Origin: Actinopolyspora mortivallis DSM 44261
Lineage (GTDB): Bacteria > Actinomycetota > Actinomycetes > Mycobacteriales > Pseudonocardiaceae
Direction: 5' to 3'
NCBI RefSeq assembly: GCF_000384035.1
Contig: NZ_KB913024.1
Coordinates: 1,979,584-2,043,583, forward strand
Length of the DNA stretch: 64,000 bases
Shown here: in pieces, positions 21,035 to 32,270 of the stretch
How the letters are laid out: every line of letters starts with the position of its first letter
Numbering within the stretch: position 1 is the stretch's first letter
The notes under the pieces: generated by a model
Database searches by the model: none
Told to the model about the DNA's origin: nothing
Seen by the model: the letters and a program-made list of their open reading frames with translations, nothing else
Made by a program: the position numbers and the translations under genes

Positions 21035-21595
21035 ATGGAACTGCTGCCCGCCCACCGGTTGGCCATGCGCGAGTTCGACCGGCGTGTCCGGCAGACGACA
21101 GTCGACCAGCTGGACAACCCCACCCCGTGCAGCGAGTGGAACGTCCGTGACCTGCTCAATCACCTGATCAGCGAACAACTGTGGGCTCCTTGGCTGCTGG
21201 AGGGACACACCCTGGCCCAGGTGGGCGACCGTTTCGACGGCGACCACGTCGGCCGAAACCCGCGACAGGCCTGGGAAAAGGCCAGCTCGGCCGCACGGGC
21301 CGCCTGGGACGCCGCCTCCCTCGACGGACGCGTGCACGTGACCGGCGGAACCATTCCCACCGAGGAGTACGGCTGGCAGATGACCATGGACCTGGCCGTG
21401 CACGCCTGGGACCTGGCCACGGGCATCCACGCCGACACCCGACTGGATCCCGAGCTGGTCGAGGCCGTCTACGCGGTGTTCGAACCGCAGCGGGAGGCGC
21501 TACGCCATGCGGGGGTGTTCGCCGCCCCCGAACAGCTGCCCGACACGGCCGACCAGCAGAGCAGACTGCTCGCCCTGGTGGGCAGGAGGCCCTGA
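21035..21595 (+). CDS. TIGR03086-type metal-binding protein (DinB/mycothiol-dependent maleylpyruvate isomerase fold)
   Basis: 186-residue four-helix protein: TPCSEWNVRDLLNHLI near residue 30 holds the metal-binding His of the MDMPI_N/DinB fold, with further His in VHAWDLATGIHADTRLDPELV. Members use mycothiol as thiol cofactor or are uncharacterised. GGAGAG precedes the ATG at 21035. No pathway neighbours help to name a substrate. Confidence 0.8.
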   Translation: MELLPAHRLAMREFDRRVRQTTVDQLDNPTPCSEWNVRDLLNHLISEQLWAPWLLEGHTLAQVGDRFDGDHVGRNPRQAWEKASSAARAAWDAASLDGRVHVTGGTIPTEEYGWQMTMDLAVHAWDLATGIHADTRLDPELVEAVYAVFEPQREALRHAGVFAAPEQLPDTADQQSRLLALVGRRP

Positions 21596-21816
21596 GCGGG
21601 CCGAACGTCCGTGCGGAGGCCGGGAGGTTCCGCCTTCCGGGAAGGAAAACCGTTCCAGTCGGGCGGATATTCCCGTCACAGCCTCGCCCACACCACCGGT
21701 GCCGACGCTAGAATGTGCCAGCAGAGGGCTCTCGCTCGCACCCGTGCCGTACTGGTCGAAGCGGCCCCGCGGTGGAGCGCGGCACCCGTGAGTATCCGGA
21801 GGAGGGACAACCCCAA

Positions 21817-21927
21817 GTGCCCGAGGCGCACTCGACCGACGACAGTACCGGGCCGGGTCGAAGACCCGGCGAACCTGTCAGCCCGCGGCTACGGCCCCAC
21901 CGCGACCGGAGACGGGGCGGCCGCTGA
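21817..21927 (+). other. Possible 36-codon leader ORF in front of the CNNM gene
   Basis: A GTG at 21817 behind GGAGGAGGG opens a 36-codon frame that ends in TGATG exactly on the start of the next gene (21927). It spans a perfect 8-bp hairpin GCCGGGTC-GAA-GACCCGGC. The 331-base gap 21596-21926 holds no other gene. It could be a translated leader for coupling, or chance in GC-rich DNA; the peptide (Arg/Pro rich) has no recognisable motif. Confidence 0.3.
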
Positions 21928-23294
21928 TGGACGTACTGCTCGCTGTGGCCGGACTGCTGTTCGTCGGGGTGCTCACCCTCGGCACGGCGTTGGCGGTCGC
22001 GGCCGAATTCTCGTTGACCAGCCTGGAACGCAGCACCATCGACGCCCACGTCTCCGAGGTCGGTGACCGGCGCTCCAGATCGGTGCGGCGTGCGCACAGC
22101 ACCCTGTCCTTCCAGCTGTCCGGCGCCCAGGTCGCGATCACGCTGACCACGCTGGTCACCGGTTACGTGGCCGAGCCCCTGATCGGTGACCTGCTCCGTC
22201 CGTTGATCAGCACCACCGGCGTCCCGGAGAGCGTGGCCGTGCCGATCGCCCTGGTGTTGGCGATCTTCCTGGCCACCACCCTGTCCATGGTCTTCGGCGA
22301 GATGGTTCCCAAGAACCTGGCCATCGCGCGCCCGCTGTCGACCGCCCGAGCGGTGTCCGGCTACCACGCCGGGTTCTCCACCCTGTTCAGCCCGTTGATC
22401 AACGGGATGAACGACAGCGCGAACTGGTTCCTGCGCAAGCTGGGCATCGAGCCCCAGGAGGAGCTGCGTTCGGCACGCTCACCCGAGGAGCTCGGTTCGA
22501 TCGTGCGCTCCAGCGCCGAGCACGGCACCCTCGACGAGTCCACGGCAGAGTTGATGAACCGTTCCCTGCGTTTCGGGGAACGCACCGCCCAGGAACTGAT
22601 GACCCCCCGGGTGCGGGTCGAATCACTCGAGGTCACCGACAACGTGCTCGAACTGCTCGGCAGGGCCCGGCGCACCGGCTTCTCGCGTTTTCCGGTGCAC
22701 AGCGGCGACCTGGACAACGTGCACGGGGTGGTCCACGTCAAGCAGGCCTTCGGGGTGCCGCTGGAGGAGCGCGCCGAGACCTCCGTCGGAGGACTCACCA
22801 AACCCGTTCCCACCGTCCCGGAAACCCTGGAAGGGGACGCGCTCCTCGAACGGTTACGGGGCTCCGGGCTGCAACTGGCCCTGGTCGTCGACGAGTACGG
22901 CGGTACCGCGGGCATCGTCACCCTGGAGGACGTGGTCGAGGAGATCATCGGGGACGTGCGGGACGAGCACGACCCGAGGGAGGCCGCTGCCGTGCGCCGT
23001 ACCGGCGGAACGAGCTGGACCATCTCCGGGCTGCTGCGGGCCGACGAGGTCGAGGAAGCCACCGGCTTCGCCATGCCCGACGGGGACTACGAAACCGTCG
23101 CGGGACTGGTGCTCGCCCGGTTGGGACGGATCCCCTCGCCCGGCGACCGGATCCGTGAGGGCGAGTGGACGCTGACCGTGGCCGCGATGGACCGGCACCG
23201 GATCGCCGAGCTGCGGCTGCAACGCGTTCCCGCCGACCGCGAACCGCGTGAGTTACCCACCCAGGAGAGCCGGGCGCGGGAGGTGGCCCGATGA
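21927..23294 (+). CDS. CNNM/CorC-type transporter with DUF21, tandem CBS and CorC_HlyC domains
   Basis: 455-residue inner-membrane protein. Residues about 1-190 form the DUF21 (CNNM) membrane domain (LSMVFGEMVPKNLAIARP is its conserved stretch). Then two CBS domains (LMTPRVRVESL and ALVVDEYGGTAGIVTLEDVVEEI, about 205-335) and a C-terminal CorC_HlyC domain (about 350-435). Family members are linked to magnesium/cobalt homeostasis; 'hemolysin' in older names is misleading. It overlaps the shorter paralogue downstream (ATGA), so the two probably form a complex. In mycobacteria the same pair lies beside guaB1, which is absent here. Confidence 0.9.
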   Translation: MDVLLAVAGLLFVGVLTLGTALAVAAEFSLTSLERSTIDAHVSEVGDRRSRSVRRAHSTLSFQLSGAQVAITLTTLVTGYVAEPLIGDLLRPLISTTGVPESVAVPIALVLAIFLATTLSMVFGEMVPKNLAIARPLSTARAVSGYHAGFSTLFSPLINGMNDSANWFLRKLGIEPQEELRSARSPEELGSIVRSSAEHGTLDESTAELMNRSLRFGERTAQELMTPRVRVESLEVTDNVLELLGRARRTGFSRFPVHSGDLDNVHGVVHVKQAFGVPLEERAETSVGGLTKPVPTVPETLEGDALLERLRGSGLQLALVVDEYGGTAGIVTLEDVVEEIIGDVRDEHDPREAAAVRRTGGTSWTISGLLRADEVEEATGFAMPDGDYETVAGLVLARLGRIPSPGDRIREGEWTLTVAAMDRHRIAELRLQRVPADREPRELPTQESRAREVAR

Positions 23295-24331
23295 CCGATG
23301 GAACGGCTATCGGTCTCACCGTGCTGCTGCTGTTGCTGAACGCACTGTTCGTCGGTGCCGAGTTCTCCCTGCTGTCCTCCCGGCGGGACCGGCTGGAGGC
23401 ACTGCGTGAGCAGGGGGTGCACCGGGCCAGAACCGTGATCCGGGCGAGCCAGGAGGGCTCGCTGATGCTGACCAGCGCGCAGCTGGGGATCACCCTCTGC
23501 TCGCTGGGACTGGGGCGGCTCGGCGAGCCGGCGGTGGCGCACCAGCTGGAACGACTGCTGGGGTCGGTTCCCGTTCCGGCCGTGCTGCTGCACACCGTGG
23601 CCTTCGCGGTCGCGCTGGCGGTGGTGGTCGTGCTGCACGTGCTGATCGGCGAGATGGTGCCGAAGAACTTCGCGATCGCCGAACCCGAGCGGCTGGCGCT
23701 GTGGCTGGTTCCCGTCCTGGTGGGCTTCGTCAAGATCGCCCGGCCGTTCATCGCGCTGTTCAACATGCTGGCCAACGGGGCGCTGCGGCTGCTGCGTGTC
23801 CAACCCAAGGAGGACCTGGAGACCGCCTACACCTCCTCCGAACTGGCCGAGCTGCTCGTGGAGTCCCGCAGGGAAGGGCTGCTGGACCAGTCCGAGCACC
23901 GCAGGCTGGCCAAGACGCTGTCCTCGGTGGAGAGCACCGTCGCCGACGTGCTGGTTCCCCTCGAGAAGCTGACCACGCTTCCCGGCGAGCCGACGCTGGC
24001 CGACGTGGAGCACGCCGTCTCCTCCACGGGGTTCTCCCGTTTTCCCGTGCGGGGACAGGACGGCAGACTGTTGGGGTACCTGCACGTCAAGGACGTGTTG
24101 GACCAGGCGGACCAGCCCGCCCGCACTCCCGTCTCCCCAGCGCGGGTGCGTGCCTTGCCCAGCGTGCGTACCGGGGATCGGCTCGACGACGCGTTGACGG
24201 CGCTGCGCCGCACCGGCAGCCACTTGGCCACCGCCGTCGACGACGGCGGCAGACCGCGGGGCGTGGTCGCCCTGGAGGACCTGGTCGAGGAGTACGTGGG
24301 AACCGTGCGCGACGGCACCCACGTGGCCTGA
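23291..24331 (+). CDS. CNNM-type transporter with DUF21 and CBS domains (short paralogue)
   Basis: 346-residue paralogue of the preceding protein: DUF21 membrane domain (LHVLIGEMVPKNFAIAEPE near residue 120) and two CBS domains (VADVLVPLEKLTTL, HLATAVDDGGRPRGVVALEDL). The CorC_HlyC domain is missing, as is usual for the second member of such pairs. GGAGG precedes the ATG, which overlaps the upstream stop. Likely role: divalent-cation homeostasis together with the first protein. Confidence 0.88.
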   Translation: MTDGTAIGLTVLLLLLNALFVGAEFSLLSSRRDRLEALREQGVHRARTVIRASQEGSLMLTSAQLGITLCSLGLGRLGEPAVAHQLERLLGSVPVPAVLLHTVAFAVALAVVVVLHVLIGEMVPKNFAIAEPERLALWLVPVLVGFVKIARPFIALFNMLANGALRLLRVQPKEDLETAYTSSELAELLVESRREGLLDQSEHRRLAKTLSSVESTVADVLVPLEKLTTLPGEPTLADVEHAVSSTGFSRFPVRGQDGRLLGYLHVKDVLDQADQPARTPVSPARVRALPSVRTGDRLDDALTALRRTGSHLATAVDDGGRPRGVVALEDLVEEYVGTVRDGTHVA

Positions 24332-24407
24332 TGGCCACCGGTCCCGCTGCCGGACGCCGAGGGGCAGTCGCACGAGCCGGTTCGTCCACACACTGGTGAC
24401 GAGTACG

Positions 24408-25091
24408 CTAGCCGGTCACGGCCCGGTGGGGAGAACCACCGGACAGGCGCCACATCCGAACCGCCAACAGTGCCGTCCAGAGCCACACCAACACGGTGAA
24501 CGGCACGATGACCGCGAAGTTCATCAGCAACGCTCCGGTCAACCACCCGGTTCCGGCCACCACTGCCGACCAACCCAGCCACCGAGGTGTCATCGTCCGG
24601 GCCAGAGTGAGACCGGCCAGTGCTATGGAGATCCCCAGCATCGCCTGTGCGGTGAACGCGATGCTGCCGAGCAGAATCAGTACCGTCTCGGTGCGTTCCA
24701 GCACGGCCGCCTGGTCGGCGCCGGAGGCGAAGTACTGGTCGGCGGCGACCGTCAAACCGAAGGCGTGAACGCTGAAGTACACCGCGAACACCGCCGTCGA
24801 GGCGGTGAACACCACGCGCAACGCCCGTGTCAGTCCCGTCGTCGTGGACGCGAGCACCGGGGTCGCCACGGAGAACGCGCAGGCCCACAACAGTACCGCG
24901 AGAATATTGGTCAGATGCGTGATTCGCCAGGAAGGGCGCTGGTGCACGTACTCCAGCATGGCGCTCGCCGAGCCCACCGGCGGATTCCCGTGTAGTGCCG
25001 TCGGCAGCACGTAAAGCACGGTGCCCACGAGTAGAAGTCCCGCCGCCACACGGAGTGGGCTGGTTCGTGTGGCCGGATCCGTCCCTGTCAT
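24408..25091 (-). CDS. DUF4386-like integral membrane protein
   Basis: 227-residue protein with six likely membrane helices (from VAAGLLLVGTVLYVLPTAL to TVLVWLWTALLAVRMWRL). Pattern and length resemble DUF4386 proteins, but the family call is tentative. AAGGAG sits seven bases before the ATG. It is divergent from a PadR regulator gene across a palindromic gap, so it is the obvious target of that regulator. Function unknown. Confidence 0.75.
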   Translation of the reverse strand: MTGTDPATRTSPLRVAAGLLLVGTVLYVLPTALHGNPPVGSASAMLEYVHQRPSWRITHLTNILAVLLWACAFSVATPVLASTTTGLTRALRVVFTASTAVFAVYFSVHAFGLTVAADQYFASGADQAAVLERTETVLILLGSIAFTAQAMLGISIALAGLTLARTMTPRWLGWSAVVAGTGWLTGALLMNFAVIVPFTVLVWLWTALLAVRMWRLSGGSPHRAVTG

Positions 25092-25123
25092 GGTCGAACT
25101 CCTTCTCCGCGTTACCCAACTCT

Positions 25124-25151
25124 AGTCATTTTATGACTATATGTAAAGTCA
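25124..25151. promoter_or_regulatory. Predicted PadR operator in the divergent gap
   Basis: AGTCATTTTATGACT (25124-25138) is a perfect dyad of 6-bp arms around TTT, and TGACT-ATATGTAA-AGTCA (25134-25151) forms a second, overlapping dyad. The gap is AT-rich in a GC-rich region and serves both the PadR gene and the membrane-protein gene. Confidence 0.55.
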
Positions 25152-25155
25152 AGGC

Positions 25156-25770
25156 ATGACACGACGTTCCGGAGGCGAATCGCGGGCACCGCTGAACCTG
25201 GTGGTGCTCGCTCTGCTGTACGAGGAGGCGATGCATCCCTACCGGATGCACAAGCTGATCACCGAGCGGGGCAAGGACAGGGTGGTCAACATCCGCAGCC
25301 GCAACAGTATTCAGCAGATCGTCAACCGTTTGGAGCGGAACGGGCTCATCGCCGCCACCGACACCGAACGCAGCGGCAACTACCCGCCACGCACCCGTTA
25401 CACTCTCACCGAGGTGGGACGCGAGGAACTGTTCGATTCGTTGCGCCGCCTGCTGTCCACACCCGCACGTGAGTTTCCCGCCTTTCCGGCGGCACTGTCG
25501 TTCCTGGCTGTCCTACCACCGTCCACGGCCGCCGAGCTGCTGCGCGGACGACGCGCCGAGCTGGTCGAACTGGTCGGGCGGGAGAGCACGGAGACCGAGC
25601 GGGCGTCGGAACGACTCCCAGCGGTCCTGTTGATCGAGAACGACTACGTCATCGCCATGCACCGCGCCGAAATCGAGTGGTTGGACCACACTGTGGAGGC
25701 CCTCGACAGTGGCCGACTCACGTGGGACCCGCAGGAACTGATCGCCCAGTCACACCGCTACGAGCAGTAG
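25156..25770 (+). CDS. PadR-family transcriptional regulator
   Basis: 204-residue regulator: an N-terminal winged helix (LNLVVLALLYEEAMHPYRMH, then NSIQQIVNRLERNGLI and PPRTRYTLTEVGREEL, residues about 12-95) and a helical C-terminal dimerisation domain typical of PadR subfamily 2. The ATG at 25156 has no good ribosome-binding site and follows the operator directly, so a leaderless mRNA is possible. Expected to repress itself and the divergent membrane protein. Confidence 0.9.
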   Translation: MTRRSGGESRAPLNLVVLALLYEEAMHPYRMHKLITERGKDRVVNIRSRNSIQQIVNRLERNGLIAATDTERSGNYPPRTRYTLTEVGREELFDSLRRLLSTPAREFPAFPAALSFLAVLPPSTAAELLRGRRAELVELVGRESTETERASERLPAVLLIENDYVIAMHRAEIEWLDHTVEALDSGRLTWDPQELIAQSHRYEQ

Positions 25771-25988
25771 GCGTCTCCCCCACCGGCGAGTTCACGACCG
25801 GGTCCGACACGCGAGATCCCGGCCGCCCCCCCCCACCCGCGTACGGCGACGCTGCGAGACCGCACGGACGGTCCGGGTCCCGGGTGGTTCGCATCCGGGA
25901 CGACAGGCCGTCGCGAAGCCCTGTACCTCGCTTCCGGGTTCGGCCGTATGGTGAGCACGAACAACTTTCATCCCGCGATCAGAGACCG

Positions 25989-26016
25989 GTCAGCACCGTA
26001 CTGACTCCGTGCTGAC
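25989..26016 (+). promoter_or_regulatory. Inverted repeat in the leader of the 26035 gene
   Basis: GTCAGCAC (25989-25996) and GTGCTGAC (26009-26016) form a perfect 8-bp stem with a 12-base loop, ending eight bases before the AAGGAG ribosome-binding site. It could be an operator or an mRNA structure that hides initiation. The rest of 25771-25988 shows nothing but a C9 run near 25828. Confidence 0.35.
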
Positions 26017-26034
26017 TCCAGGAAAGGAGAGACG

Positions 26035-26895
26035 GTGATCGTTCTCGCCGAGGACGAGTGGCGAGCGCGGGAGAACGCGCACCGGGAACGCATGCGGGCC
26101 TACACCGAACCGCACCGTCAACGGCGGAAGCGGGGCGAAAAACACCCGGTGATGGACTTCATGTTCACCTACTACACCCAACGCCCCTCCCGCCTGGAGC
26201 GCTGGCAGCCCGGTTTCGGGGTGGCGTTGGAGCACGGCGAGGACTTCCTGCGGCGCAAGGGCTACGTCCGCACATCGCACGGGGTCGTGGTCGATCCGGA
26301 GGAACTGACGACCCAGCGGCGTGAGACCGTACGGTTCGTCCATCGGCTGCTCAGCGCCACGGAATCGCGCCCACCGCAGCTCGGCTGTTTCGGACTGCAC
26401 GAATGGGCGATGGTCTATCGCCTCCCCCACGACGATCTCAGGCACTCCGAATGGCCGTTACGCCTCGGAAGCAAGGGAACCGACGAGTTCGTCGAGTCCA
26501 TGCGCATCCAGTGCAGTCATTACGACGCGTTCCGCTTCTTCAGCCGGCAAGCACGCCCGAGAAACACGCTGCAACCGACCCAGCGGGACCGCGTGCGCCT
26601 CGAACAGCCCGGCTGTCTGCACAACAACATGGACGTTTTCAAATGGTGCTACAAACTCGATCCGTTCGTGCCCGCCGAGCTGCTGGCCGACTCCTTCGAA
26701 CTCGCCGCCCGCATTCGGGAACTCGACATGAGGGCCAGTCCTTATGACCTGCGCGAACTCGGCTACTCACCGATCGAGATAGAAAACCCACAGGGCAGGG
26801 CCGAGTACGTTCGCCAGCAGCGGGACTTCGGCCTGCGAGCCTCACGGCTGCGGGAACGGCTCATCGAGCTGTGCGAACGGCTGCTGGACCAGTAG
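26035..26895 (+). CDS. Protein of the family annotated '3-methyladenine DNA glycosylase' (function unproven)
   Basis: 286-residue soluble protein; GTG start at 26035 with AAGGAG upstream. It matches a conserved actinobacterial family (MDFMFTYYTQRPSRLERWQPG, GLHEWAMVYRL, SLRLGSKGTDEFVES-like LRLGSKGTDEFVES, RLEQPGCLHNNMDVFKWCYKL) that databases label 3-methyladenine DNA glycosylase. I see no helix-hairpin-helix glycosylase motif, so the enzymatic name should be taken with caution. A strong hairpin follows its stop. Confidence 0.75.
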   Translation: MIVLAEDEWRARENAHRERMRAYTEPHRQRRKRGEKHPVMDFMFTYYTQRPSRLERWQPGFGVALEHGEDFLRRKGYVRTSHGVVVDPEELTTQRRETVRFVHRLLSATESRPPQLGCFGLHEWAMVYRLPHDDLRHSEWPLRLGSKGTDEFVESMRIQCSHYDAFRFFSRQARPRNTLQPTQRDRVRLEQPGCLHNNMDVFKWCYKLDPFVPAELLADSFELAARIRELDMRASPYDLRELGYSPIEIENPQGRAEYVRQQRDFGLRASRLRERLIELCERLLDQ

Positions 26896-26930
26896 GCGGG
26901 GCGGTCGTTCGTCGTCCCGACCGCCCCGCC
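26895..26930. terminator. Bidirectional terminator
   Basis: Perfect 13-bp stem GGCGGGGCGGTCG / CGACCGCCCCGCC with a 10-base loop, between the convergent genes ending at 26895 and 26947. Confidence 0.82.
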
Positions 26931-26946
26931 GGCACACTGCGCGGGC

Positions 26947-27231
26947 TCACCCGCTGACCGTCAGGCCCAGTTCCCCGTTGTCGTCCCGCTCGGCGTCCAG
27001 GGTCTTGTCGCCGAGCACGACGGCGGCCTGCTCGTCCAGGAAGACGCGCACACCGCTCTGTTCGACGACCTCGTCGTTGTCCTCGGGGATGGTCGCGACC
27101 GTCGCCTCCAGGCTCTCGGCCGCGGCCTGCCCGTCCGGCGAACTGATACGCAGACCGGCCCCCTCGGGGGACTCTCCGCCGACCAGGATCAACTTGATGA
27201 CCTCGGCCGCGTTTTCACTGATGGTGAGCAT
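26947..27231 (-). CDS. HesB/A-type-like protein lacking the cysteine ligands
   Basis: 94-residue protein starting MLTISENAAEVIKLIL, with VFLDEQAAVVLGDKTLDAE, the outline of A-type iron-sulfur carrier proteins (HesB/IscA). It contains no cysteine at all, so it cannot bind a cluster through the usual C...CxC set. Such cysteine-free HesB-like proteins (sometimes labelled adhesin) are common in actinobacteria and of unknown role. GGAG precedes the ATG at 27231. It lies just downstream of gcvP on the same strand. Confidence 0.78.
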   Translation of the reverse strand: MLTISENAAEVIKLILVGGESPEGAGLRISSPDGQAAAESLEATVATIPEDNDEVVEQSGVRVFLDEQAAVVLGDKTLDAERDDNGELGLTVSG

Positions 27232-27299
27232 GCTGCTCCTGCCCCTCTCGGAGTCGGTCACGTAAAGCGTCCACCGTATTAGACGAGTCGTCGGCGCGC

Positions 27300-30197
<2,898 letters not shown>

Positions 30198-30289
30198 CGC
30201 CAAAACCTCAATCGTCGCGGGCATCTCGGACAGAGCAGACGGCACTCCACGCGGAAGTACCGGCCTCCCCCTCTGTCAATGCCCGCGCG

Positions 30290-30482
30290 AAGCGGACGCC
30301 TGAGAGCTTCGCCCATGCATCCGGGCTTGCACCGTCGGCGGGGTTCCACCACTCCGTTGTGGCGAAGCCCTCTTTCCAGAGGTATCTCGCCCGTACGGTC
30401 CCATGGCCTGAGAGGTTATCGGGGAGGGGTTGCTCCTTCGGCGCCGTACCGGAGCCCTTCCGGCACGGACTCTCCCGTACGG
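30290..30482 (-). ncRNA. Tandem glycine riboswitch
   Basis: Read on the minus strand, aptamer 1 (about 30482 to 30405) runs from GTACGGGAGAGTCC through GCGCCGAAGGAGCAA to ACCTCTCAGG. Aptamer 2 (about 30396 to 30298) runs from GTACGGGCGAGATACC through CGACGGTGCAAGCCCGG to GCTCTCAGG. These are the conserved halves of the two-aptamer glycine riboswitch. In the gcvP leader it is expected to turn expression on when glycine is plentiful. A possible promoter lies around 30500-30530. Confidence 0.93.
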
Positions 30483-30590
30483 GGTCAGCGACAGCTGTGA
30501 GCGTACCTCATTGACGCCGGCTCGGAAATCGTACGCGTGCTCCTCTCGGCACCGTTTTCCCACAGTCCGGACCGCGGATCCGGTCGACGG

Positions 30591-31163
30591 TCACGAACTC
30601 TCCGGCTGACGCGTCCGTCGCCTGCGCGAGAGCTCGTCCTCGGTCTCGCTTCCCCTGCCGGCCTTGTCGGCCCGCTCCGCGGGAAAATCACTGATCGTTC
30701 CGCTGATCTCGCGCATGGCACCGCTGACCGCTATACCGAACACCCCCTGCCCACCGCGTAGCAGGTCCACGACCTCCTCGGCCGAGGTGCACTCGTAGAC
30801 GGTCGTGCCGTCGCTGAACAACGTCACTCCCGCCAGGTCGCGCACTCCCCGGCTGCGCAGGTGCTCGACGGCGATACGGATGTTGTGCAGCGACACCCCG
30901 GCGTCGAGCAGTCGCTTGACGACCTTGAGCACGAGGATGTCCTTGAAGGAGTACAGCCGCTGCGAACCGGATCCCTCGGCCAACCGGATCGAGGGTCCCA
31001 CCAGGTCGGTGCGCGCCCAGTAGTCCAACTGCCGGTAAGTGATCCCCGCGATCTGACAGGCCGCACGCCCACGGTAACCGACCAGTTCGTCCGGCAACGC
31101 GGCGTCCGGAAAAAGCTCGTCCCCGCCCTGTTCGGTGTCAAGCCATGATGCGTTCTCGACCAC
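30591..31163 (-). CDS. MerR-family regulator (Rv1830 type)
   Basis: 190-residue MerR-fold protein; GTG at 31163 with GGGGAGG upstream. The DNA-binding part reads VGYRGRAACQIAGITYRQLDYWART then GSQRLYSFKDILVLKVVKRLLDAGVSLHNIRIAVEHL, which is almost the sequence of mycobacterial Rv1830. The tail (GQGVFGIAVSGAMREI) is also conserved. As in Mycobacterium it lies between the DUF151 protein and gcvP. The regulon is not visible from sequence. Confidence 0.9.
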   Translation of the reverse strand: MVENASWLDTEQGGDELFPDAALPDELVGYRGRAACQIAGITYRQLDYWARTDLVGPSIRLAEGSGSQRLYSFKDILVLKVVKRLLDAGVSLHNIRIAVEHLRSRGVRDLAGVTLFSDGTTVYECTSAEEVVDLLRGGQGVFGIAVSGAMREISGTISDFPAERADKAGRGSETEDELSRRRRTRQPESS

Positions 31164-31450
31164 GCGCGCCTCCCCTCGGCCGCTGCACCGGCGACTGCCG
31201 GATCAGGAGGAGGCAGCACATCCTCCCTTGCTCCCGGAGCCGGGCCCGTCGTCGCCCCGTCCGCCCGAACACCGTGCGCACGACCTTCGCGTGTCCTTCG
31301 ACAGTAGGACCGTCGGCGAACAGGGTCAACGCGACGCGCGGCTCGTCGGATCCGACCGGAGAGGAACTCCCCCACACGTCTCGGAACATGTCGTCGTCCG
31401 GAGACACGGCGGCGGGCCCGTCACCGCCGTGACCGGCCGTGCCGAACGCC

Positions 31451-31927
31451 TCAGGTGTCGGCTCCCCGAAAGTCCTCGGGCGAGACCGAGTCCAGGAACT
31501 CCTTGAACTTCTCGACCTCGTCCTCCTGCTCGTCGGGGATCAGCAGCCCCGCCTCGTCGAGCACGGACTGCTCGGCGTGGATCGGAACTCCCGTGCGCAG
31601 GGCCAGAGCAACGGAGTCGCTCGGCCTCGCCGAGACACGCACGTCCCCGTCGAAGACCAGCTCCGCGTAGAACGTCCCCTCTTGGAGATCCGTAACTCGC
31701 ACCTGTTCCAGTTCCCGCCCGAGTGCGCCGATCACGTCCTTGAGCAGGTCATGAGTCAGCGGCCTCGCGGGCCGGACCCCCTGCTGTTCCAGAGCGATCG
31801 CGGTCGCCTCCACCGATCCGATCCAGATCGGCAGATACCGCTCGCCGTCGGTTTCGCGCAACAGCAGGATCGGCTGGTTGGCCGGCAGTTCCACTCGCAC
31901 GCCGACGACGCGCATCTCGCTGCTCAT
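31451..31927 (-). CDS. DUF151 / bifunctional nuclease family protein (Rv1829 type)
   Basis: 158-residue protein matching mycobacterial Rv1829: MRVVGVRVELPANQPILLLR, YLPIWIGSVEATAIALEQQG, SARPSDSVALALRTGVPIHA and the tail DEVEKFKEFLDSVSPEDF. Plant relatives have dual nuclease activity; no function is proven for the bacterial ones. ATG at 31927 is ten bases after GGAGG; a TTG two codons earlier is too close to it. Confidence 0.9.
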   Translation of the reverse strand: MSSEMRVVGVRVELPANQPILLLRETDGERYLPIWIGSVEATAIALEQQGVRPARPLTHDLLKDVIGALGRELEQVRVTDLQEGTFYAELVFDGDVRVSARPSDSVALALRTGVPIHAEQSVLDEAGLLIPDEQEDEVEKFKEFLDSVSPEDFRGADT

Positions 31928-32270
31928 CGTCAAATCGCCTCCTCCAGCGCGCCGAAGCGTGACATCTCCTTCGAGGATCGCGCACCGACGCCTTCGACGC
32001 TACCCGCGATACGGCGAAGACGCCGCCCACGGGACACACGGTTGCTCCCCTCGCTGCCCCGGATCGCCCGATGGGACGCGCCCAACCGTGGTTCCGAGCC
32101 ACTCGACGGGAACACATCGCGCACCCGGGCCTGGTGTCTTCATCCGGACGTCGCGCACGAGTCCGCTGCCGCACGTGCGTCACCACGCCACGCCCGGCAG
32201 CCGTATCAACGGCCCTGGTTCCCCGTGACAACGCGGCGGTGTCCCTCCACCGCTCGCGGCCGGGCTCTGC
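31928..32270. other. Gene-free gap where FtsR (Rv1828 type) is usually found
   Basis: This 343-base stretch between garA and the DUF151 gene has no convincing reading frame. In mycobacteria and corynebacteria the MerR regulator FtsR lies here. I see no remnant of its conserved ISKIRFLEAEGL helix in any frame. Confidence 0.6.

Noticed and set aside
21596-21926. M-box magnesium riboswitch before the CNNM genes
   Set aside because: The conserved GGTGAGGCTCC-type block is missing.
30537-30761. Short plus-strand frame over the end of the MerR gene
   Set aside because: Overlaps conserved minus-strand coding sequence and has no ribosome-binding site.
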